The translations under genes and the position numbers were made by a program. This document shows, in pieces, positions 31,424-35,951 of a DNA stretch of 35,951 bases (its first letter is position 1; each line of letters opens with the position of its first letter). The stretch comes from Clostridia bacterium (GTDB lineage: Bacteria; Bacillota_A; Clostridia; Christensenellales; Aristaeellaceae). The DNA is taken from contig JAFRJF010000225.1 of the NCBI GenBank assembly GCA_017432405.1, positions 1 through 35,951 of the forward strand, in the 5' to 3' direction. Below the pieces are notes generated by a model. It made no database searches, was not told the origin of the DNA, and worked only from the letters and a program-made list of their open reading frames with translations.

Positions 31424-32528
31424 AATTTCCCCTGGCCCATTCGTCCTCGGGCAGGGTCTCCAGGATCTCGGGCGTCGCGCCGGCGGAGGGATAGCTCCAG
31501 GTCTCCTCGGCCGGGGTCGGGGAGGGCGTGGGCGTGGCGTTTGGCACCGGCGTGGCGGTGGCGCCGCCGGTCTGGGCGGCGGTGCCCATGGCGGGCAAGG
31601 CCTCGTCGGAATCGGTCTCGATGATCTCGCGCAGCACGAACACCTCTTCGATGTGCCGGAAGTCCACCGACGGGGTGACCACGGCGTAGCTGCCCTCGCT
31701 GCCGGCGTCCATCGATATGGCGGTGATGGTGCCGATGTGCAGGCCCTTGGGGAACAGGGAATCGGTGCCCGAGGTGATGACGGTGTCGCCGGGCATCACG
31801 TTGTTCAGGCTGGGCAGGTAGTAGATATGGCATTGGGCGTCGGTGGAGGAGGCCGCCACGCGCCCCCGCATGATGCCGTTGTCGCGGGTGCTCTGCACCA
31901 TGCAGGCCACCGCGCTGCGGGAATCCACGATGCAGATGACCTTGGCGTAGTTCATGCCCGCCTCGTACACGCGGCCGATCAGGCCGTCGCCGTTGACCAC
32001 GGACATGCCCGCGCCGACGCCGTCGGATTTGCCCCGGTTGATGGAGAAGGTCTCGAACCACTGGCCCGGCTCCCGGGCGATCACCCTGGCGAAGATCGGG
32101 TCAAGGGATTCATAGCGGCTCCTGGCGTCCAGCTGGTTCTTCAGGCGCTCGTTTTCCCGAACGGCCTCCTGGGCGCTGTTCAATTGCAGGCTCAGCTGCT
32201 GGTTTTCCAGGGACAGCGCCTCATACTCCGCCTCCAGTCGGTCGAAGTCCCGCCAGCGATGCACGAAATCCTTGATGCCGTTGGCCGCGCCGGTGAACAC
32301 GCTCTGCACCCGGCTGAACAGCGATCCGATGCCGTTTTCGGCGATGGAGATCTCGTTGCTGTTGCGCAGCACCAGGAAGAAAATGACGGCGGCGACCACG
32401 ATCAGCACCAGTATGGAAAACAGCACGCGCCGGCGCGCGTTGCGCCTGCGCCGCAATTCCTGTGACGACAGTCGCGCGCCGCGCTTCTTCTTGCCGGTGC
32501 TCTTGGCTGTTTGCTTCTTCTTAGGCAT
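31422..32528 (-). CDS. mreC: Rod shape-determining protein MreC
   Basis: A 368-residue protein with a basic cytoplasmic N-terminus (PKKKQTAKSTGKKKRG), one transmembrane helix (VLFSILVLIVVAAVIFFLVL, about 35-55), a coiled coil (RLEAEYEALSLENQQLSLQLNSAQEAVRENERLKNQL, about 98-134) and the double beta-barrel domain (IFARVIAREPGQWFETFSINRGKSDGVGAGMSVVNGDGLIGRV..., VITSGTDSLFPKGLHIGTI). A proline/threonine-rich tail at 320-345 (ATPVPNATPTPSPTPAEE) extends beyond the family core. MreC couples cytoplasmic MreB to PBP2 and RodA. The start is ATG 32528, about 11 bases after GGGGAG and 38 bases behind mreB. Confidence 0.93.
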   Translation of the reverse strand: MPKKKQTAKSTGKKKRGARLSSQELRRRRNARRRVLFSILVLIVVAAVIFFLVLRNSNEISIAENGIGSLFSRVQSVFTGAANGIKDFVHRWRDFDRLEAEYEALSLENQQLSLQLNSAQEAVRENERLKNQLDARSRYESLDPIFARVIAREPGQWFETFSINRGKSDGVGAGMSVVNGDGLIGRVYEAGMNYAKVICIVDSRSAVACMVQSTRDNGIMRGRVAASSTDAQCHIYYLPSLNNVMPGDTVITSGTDSLFPKGLHIGTITAISMDAGSEGSYAVVTPSVDFRHIEEVFVLREIIETDSDEALPAMGTAAQTGGATATPVPNATPTPSPTPAEETWSYPSAGATPEILETLPEDEWARGN

Positions 32529-32565
32529 TTATCTGTTGTCTCCCCTTTGAGGAAGGTGATGGCGT

Positions 32566-33606
32566 TTATATTTCGATCAAACACCCGCTCTGCTCGAACT
32601 TCTGCATCAGCCGGTCGTTGGAGGCGATCATGCACAGTCCGAGGGCGGTGTCGTCCTGGGGGTTTTCGTCGATGCTGACCTTCAGGCCCAGCATTTCGCC
32701 CAGGCGCTCGCTCAGTCCCTCCAGCAGCGCCCCGCCGCCGGACAGGTACAGCCCCTGGGGCAGTATGTCCTCGGCCAGCTCCGCAGGGATGTTTTCGAAG
32801 GCGTCCCGTATGTTTTCCACCAGCGCCTCCAGGGGCGGCTGCAGGGCGTTGTGCACGTCCGCGGCGGTGATCTCCACGGTGGTGGGCTTGCCGGTGGCGG
32901 CGTCCCTGCCCCGCAGCGACGCCTTTTGGCGGATCAGCGTGGGGGAGCGCATGGCCGAGCCCAGGTCCACCTTCAGGTCCTCGGCGGTGCGCTGGCCGAT
33001 GATCAGGCCCTTTTCCCGGCGTATGTAGCGCATGATGGCCTCGTCCATGCCCAGCGAGCCGACGCGCAGCGTTCGGGCGGCCACCACGCCGTTCATCGAC
33101 AGTATGGCCACGTCGGTGGTGGAACCGCCGATGCACACCAGCAGCGAGCCCCGGGGCTCCTCGATGGGCACGCCCGCGCCCAGCGCCGCCGCCACGCAGG
33201 AGCGCACCATGGCGCTTCGGCGCGCCCCGGCGGTGCGCACGGCCTCCTCGAGGGCGGCCTGCTCCACCCGGGTACAGCCCTGGGACATCGATACCACCAG
33301 CCGGTTCTTCTCCAGCGCGCGCCGCTTGCCCAGCGCCTTTTCCGCCAGCCGCTGCAAGAGCGCCGTGGTCAGCTCGATATTGCCCACCGCGCCGTCGCTG
33401 ATGGGGGAAAGCAGCGCCACGTCCTTGGGCGTGCGTCCCAGCATCTGCCGGGCGTCCCGGCCCACGGCCAGGATCTGGTCGATGTCCTCCCGCAGGGTCA
33501 GCACGTAGCTGGGCTCCCGCAGCACGACGCCCTCGTTTTCAAGACATATCGTCACATTGGCGGATCCCAGGTCGATGCCCACGCCGCCGGATGAAAAAAC
33601 ACCCAT
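32566..33606 (-). CDS. mreB: Actin-like rod shape protein MreB
   Basis: A 346-residue actin-like ATPase that organises lateral-wall synthesis. Motifs: phosphate 1 GIDLGSANVTICLENEGVVLREPS near the N-terminus, connect/phosphate 2 LLVCIGGSTTDVAILS (about 158-173; usual IGGGTT has a serine here), EKGLIIGQRTAEDLKVDLGSA, and the adenosine motif LYLSGGGALLEGLSERL. The C-terminal extension is short and acidic-free (KFEQSGCLIEI). The start is ATG 33606 with GGAGG six bases upstream; a GTG just before it is less likely. Whether it is the MreB or Mbl paralogue cannot be told. First member of mreBCD-PBP2-rodA. Confidence 0.92.
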   Translation of the reverse strand: MGVFSSGGVGIDLGSANVTICLENEGVVLREPSYVLTLREDIDQILAVGRDARQMLGRTPKDVALLSPISDGAVGNIELTTALLQRLAEKALGKRRALEKNRLVVSMSQGCTRVEQAALEEAVRTAGARRSAMVRSCVAAALGAGVPIEEPRGSLLVCIGGSTTDVAILSMNGVVAARTLRVGSLGMDEAIMRYIRREKGLIIGQRTAEDLKVDLGSAMRSPTLIRQKASLRGRDAATGKPTTVEITAADVHNALQPPLEALVENIRDAFENIPAELAEDILPQGLYLSGGGALLEGLSERLGEMLGLKVSIDENPQDDTALGLCMIASNDRLMQKFEQSGCLIEI

Positions 33607-33624
33607 CACAAACCTCCGGTTTTG

Positions 33625-33665
33625 AATGAGGAATTACAAATTAGGAATTAGGAATGAGGAATGAA
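33625..33665. repeat. Short AT-rich direct repeats in the maf-mreB spacer
   Basis: Copies of GAGGAAT, TTAGGAATT and AGGAATGA alternate over about 40 bases. A similar GAGGAATGGGGAATGA stretch lies at 26845-26862 after rodA. No coding sense or hairpin is seen. Confidence 0.7.
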
Positions 33666-33718
33666 TGGCGAGCAGTGCGTCGTGCCGGTCGTCGATTCAA
33701 ACTGCTGTTCCTTATGAA

Positions 33719-34294
33719 CTACATTCCAAAGCCTGACAGCATTTCCCTGACCTCTGCCACCGGGAAGCCGACCACGTTTTCATATTCTCCGTCCAGTGCG
33801 GACACGAATGGGGCCGCGCCGCCCTGTATGGCGTAGGCGCCGGCCTTGTCCATTGGCTCGCCGGTGGCGATGTAGGCGTCGATCTCTTCGGGCGTGATGT
33901 CCCGGAAGGTGACGCCCGTGCGCACAGTACGGGTCTCGCTTTTGCCTGTTTTGGCATCCAGCACGCAAACGCCGGTAAAGACCTCGTGCTCACGACCCGA
34001 CAGCGCGGCCAGCATCTCGCGAGCTTCCCTTTCGTTGGCGGGCTTGCCCAGGGGCACGCCGTCCAGCGACACCAGCGTATCCGACGCGATGATCACGCCG
34101 TCCGTGTAGTGCGTCGCCGCGGCGCGGGCCTTGCGCCCGGCAAGGGTGTGCACGATATCCCGGGCGTGACCGGCCACGTGCTCGTCCACGTCGGGGGTAC
34201 AGATTTCAAAGGTATAACCCATCCGCGCCAGCAGCTCGCACCTGCGGGGCGAGCCGGAGGCCAGGATCAGGGGACGTTTTGACTGTTCAGACAT
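33719..34294 (-). CDS. maf: Maf-family nucleoside triphosphate pyrophosphatase
   Basis: A 191-residue protein of normal Maf length. Evidence: RPLILASGSPRRCELLARMGYTFEI at the N-terminus (SxxR motif in SGSPRR), VIIASDTLVSLDG (active-site aspartate), GKPANEREAREMLAALSGREHEVFTGV, and DKAGAYAIQGGAAPFVSALDGEYENVVGFPV. Maf proteins hydrolyse modified or non-canonical dNTP/NTP and affect septum formation in B. subtilis. The start is ATG 34294 with GAGG about nine bases upstream. It leads the mre cluster under the promoter at 34344-34372. Confidence 0.95.
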   Translation of the reverse strand: MSEQSKRPLILASGSPRRCELLARMGYTFEICTPDVDEHVAGHARDIVHTLAGRKARAAATHYTDGVIIASDTLVSLDGVPLGKPANEREAREMLAALSGREHEVFTGVCVLDAKTGKSETRTVRTGVTFRDITPEEIDAYIATGEPMDKAGAYAIQGGAAPFVSALDGEYENVVGFPVAEVREMLSGFGM

Positions 34295-34343
34295 ACATAA
34301 AACCTCTGTAACACAGACTTCTCCGCATAAAACACCATCAAAT

Positions 34344-34372
34344 ATTATACCACACATCGGGCGGGAATTAAA
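34344..34372 (-). promoter_or_regulatory. Extended -10 promoter for maf and the mre cluster
   Basis: On the minus strand TATAAT (34349-34344) is preceded by TGG (extended -10, TGn) and by TTTAAT 17 bases upstream, 50 bases before the maf ATG. Confidence 0.7.
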
Positions 34373-34420
34373 GCAATTTGGGTTTCCAAATGGATTTTGT
34401 CACGAACATATTACACGCAG

Positions 34421-34465
34421 AAAACAAAGAAGCGCCGCGCTGGATGGGATGCCATCCGGCGCGGC
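34421..34465 (-). terminator. Terminator of the metallopeptidase gene
   Basis: GCCGCGCCGGATGG and CCATCCAGCGCGGC (one mismatch in 14) are followed on the minus strand by GCTTCTTTGTTTT, about 65 bases after the peptidase stop. Confidence 0.85.
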
Positions 34466-34490
34466 GACGGAAACGTGTGTCTGTTTTTAA

Positions 34491-34525
34491 CAGACTTCGG
34501 TCTGCTATAAACAGACGACAGTCTG
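34491..34525 (-). repeat. Tandem CAGAC/GTCTG mini-hairpins after the peptidase gene
   Basis: Two successive hairpins (CAGAC-CGAA-GTCTG and CAGAC-TGTC-GTCTG on the minus strand, separated by TTTATAG) stand five bases beyond the peptidase stop, and a third CAGAC follows TTAAAAA. They precede the longer terminator and may help end or stabilise the transcript. Confidence 0.65.
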
Positions 34526-34529
34526 GAAT

Positions 34530-35513
34530 CTATGCGGCTTCGTCGGCGGCAAAGCCCGCCTTCAGCAATTCGTCGATGGCCTGTATGATCCCGGGGGTCT
34601 TGTATTCCTTGCCCTCCAGGCCGAAGATCATCGTGTCGGCGAAGTTGTCGGCCAGCGTTTCCTCCGGGTCGATGACATAGTCGGTATTATTGCCGAGCAC
34701 GTCCCTGAAATTGGCGGCGTCCTCTGAGGAATACATCGTGGACAGGTCGTCGATGGGCACCAGGCCGGTGGCCATCCCGTCAAAGAAGGAATCGCCTGCT
34801 TTGGCAAAGGGCATATGGGTGGTGAACACGACCGCGCAGTTCTTCATCTCCCCATTGATCTCAAAGGCGGCGTAGGAATTGTGATGCCCCACGTCCGGGT
34901 TGGAGATGATCTGCTCCCGGATCTCCGGGGAGAATACATAGTCCTCGTCCACGACGGTGAAGCCCAGTATGCCGTACATCGCCGCGCGAAAGTCGGGGTG
35001 GTTGCGGGTCAGGCAGTGGAACAGCTCGTGGGCGACGAGGACGTCGAATTTCTCCTGAATGGAAGAATCGTCCGGGTAGGCCAAAATAGAATCAAACACC
35101 GACTGGCCGATGTAGATCTGCGTGCCGTGGGTGTAGGCCCCGGCGTCGCACTCCTCGGCCATGGTGGTCTTGGCGAACACGATGTCGTCCAGGGGCGGCA
35201 GTAAATAGCCCCGCTCGGCACAGTTCTTTTGGATCAGTGCCAGCGACTGGTCGATGCGCGCCTTCTCCGCGTCGGTATAGTCCAGGGTCTGCTGGGCAGC
35301 GAAGGCTTCCAGTTCCTCAAGGGTGGCGTCCAACTTCTGCATGCGGAAGTTCAGGTCGTTCTGGGTCAGGTTGTCGTAGTAATCCCGGTTGGACAGCAGC
35401 AGCTCCGCGGCCTCCTTCGCGTCGGCGAAGCGATAGCCGATCCCGCCACTCTCCGCCAGGCAGGCGGGGAGGAGGAGGGAAAGGATCAGAAGCAAGGTGA
35501 AGGTCTTCTTCAT
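34530..35513 (-). CDS. Secreted HExxH zinc metallopeptidase, uncharacterised
   Basis: A 327-residue exported protein. An N-terminal signal (KKTFTLLLILSLLLPACLAES) contains LLPAC, an acceptable lipobox, so it may be a lipoprotein; signal-peptidase I cleavage after CLA is the alternative. The zinc motif HELFH lies in KFDVLVAHELFHCLTRNHPDF (about residue 160), and a downstream acidic helix PEETLADNFADTMIFG provides a possible third ligand (glutamate). The arrangement is gluzincin-like. I do not recognise the family. The start is ATG 35513, eight bases after GGAGG. It has its own unit with a terminator; a weak TATATT lies upstream. Function unknown; substrates would be extracellular. Confidence 0.75.
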   Translation of the reverse strand: MKKTFTLLLILSLLLPACLAESGGIGYRFADAKEAAELLLSNRDYYDNLTQNDLNFRMQKLDATLEELEAFAAQQTLDYTDAEKARIDQSLALIQKNCAERGYLLPPLDDIVFAKTTMAEECDAGAYTHGTQIYIGQSVFDSILAYPDDSSIQEKFDVLVAHELFHCLTRNHPDFRAAMYGILGFTVVDEDYVFSPEIREQIISNPDVGHHNSYAAFEINGEMKNCAVVFTTHMPFAKAGDSFFDGMATGLVPIDDLSTMYSSEDAANFRDVLGNNTDYVIDPEETLADNFADTMIFGLEGKEYKTPGIIQAIDELLKAGFAADEAA

Positions 35514-35579
35514 GTGCGTCGCCTCCATTTAATATAGATTATTCGTAACGATTCAGACAGGTAACTACTGATTTGTCGC

Positions 35580-35951
35580 GCAGTTGGCGATGGTCCCAAA
35601 AGTAGCCTTCCCCTCTGGGGAAGGTGGATTTCCCGGAAAATGCTTGCATTGTTCCGGGAAAGACGGAAGAGGTCCTCGTCGCTGAGACAACGTCTATTGG
35701 AGCGTAGGCGCGAGGCGCAACGTGAGGGGACCTCTTCCGACCCGCTACGCGGGCCACCTACCGCGGGCCTACCGGCCCCATCTCGCTGAAAACAGTCCAC
35801 TGGACTGTTTTCCGGGCGCTCGATGCCCCTGAAGGCAATGTCATCAACTTAAGGAAAAATACCTACTGTCGCGCCCAAAAGGCTTCCCCTTGAGGGGAAG
35901 CTGTCTGCGAAGCAGACTGAAGAGGTGTCCCCGTTACACCTCGTTCGTCTA
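35580..35951. repeat. Repeat-rich intergenic region
   Basis: No gene is visible. Two copies of a C-rich motif (CCTTCCCCTCTGGGGAAGGTGG around 35608-35629 and GGCTTCCCCTTGAGGGGAAGCTG around 35881-35903) each form a hairpin and are followed by GAAGAGGT-type sequence. Other palindromes are TTTCCCGGAA/TTCCGGGAAA (35629-35660), GAGGTCC/GGACCTC (35672-35734) and a perfect 25-base palindrome at 35788-35812 (GAAAACAGTCCA, C, then its complement). Such blocks resemble mosaic intergenic repeats of GC-rich Clostridia. No transposase is present. Confidence 0.75.

Overview
The window is about 36 kb of GC-rich bacterial chromosome. Promoters are of the TTGACA/TATAAT type, Shine-Dalgarno sites are strong (GGAGG), and there is a T-box riboswitch, a LacI-type regulator, a NadD-YqeK-RsfS block and a SpoIVFA/SpoIVFB-like pair beside mreBCD. 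Together these point to a spore-lineage, GC-rich anaerobic member of the Firmicutes (class Clostridia). No rRNA is present, so this is inference and I do not name a genus. I saw no tRNA, rRNA, CRISPR array, integrase or intact transposase.

Layout. (1) 1-2242, minus strand: a three-gene overlapping operon with a SAM methyltransferase, a DUF3267-type membrane zincin and an ABC-F ATPase that runs off the left edge. (2) 2385-3930, plus: a NadD-YqeK fusion and RsfS. (3) 3958-7953, plus: a tyrosine-specifier (UAC) T-box leader followed by an AMP-forming acyl/aryl-CoA ligase, a PaaK-type phenylacetate-CoA ligase and a double-ACT protein, closed by a terminator. (4) 8050-10592: a periplasmic-binding/degenerate-GGDEF/EAL receptor and a possible coupled small ORF. 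(5) 10594-19600: a divergent salvage locus. The minus-strand operon encodes a class II aldolase, MtnK, MtnA, a RbsD/FucU mutarotase and a LacI regulator. The plus-strand operon encodes a ribose-type ABC importer. Between them lie consensus promoters and a perfect 20-bp palindrome over a -35 box. (6) 19665-21165: a small XRE regulator and the wreck of a caspase-like (C14) protein gene. (7) 21185-24837, plus: a molybdopterin cofactor operon (MoeA-like protein, MoaA, MoaC, MogA-MoaE-like fusion), perhaps led by a 55-codon ORF. (8) 24859-25265: a broken MATE transporter gene. (9) 25259-34294, minus: the cell-elongation cluster maf, mreB, mreC, mreD, PBP2, rodA, followed by spoIVFA/spoIVFB-like genes. 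Its spacers carry short repeats. (10) 34530-35513: a secreted HExxH metallopeptidase gene. The last 430 bases are repeat-rich noncoding DNA.

How the parts work together. The clearest systems are the tyrosine-controlled ligase operon, which I read as possible aryl-acid recovery for tyrosine synthesis, and the methylthioribose/5-deoxyribose salvage locus, in which import, mutarotation, phosphorylation, isomerisation, aldol cleavage and regulation lie together. The elongasome cluster gives the peptidoglycan polymerase (RodA), the transpeptidase (PBP2) and their scaffold (MreBCD) in one transcriptional direction with the sporulation protease pair.
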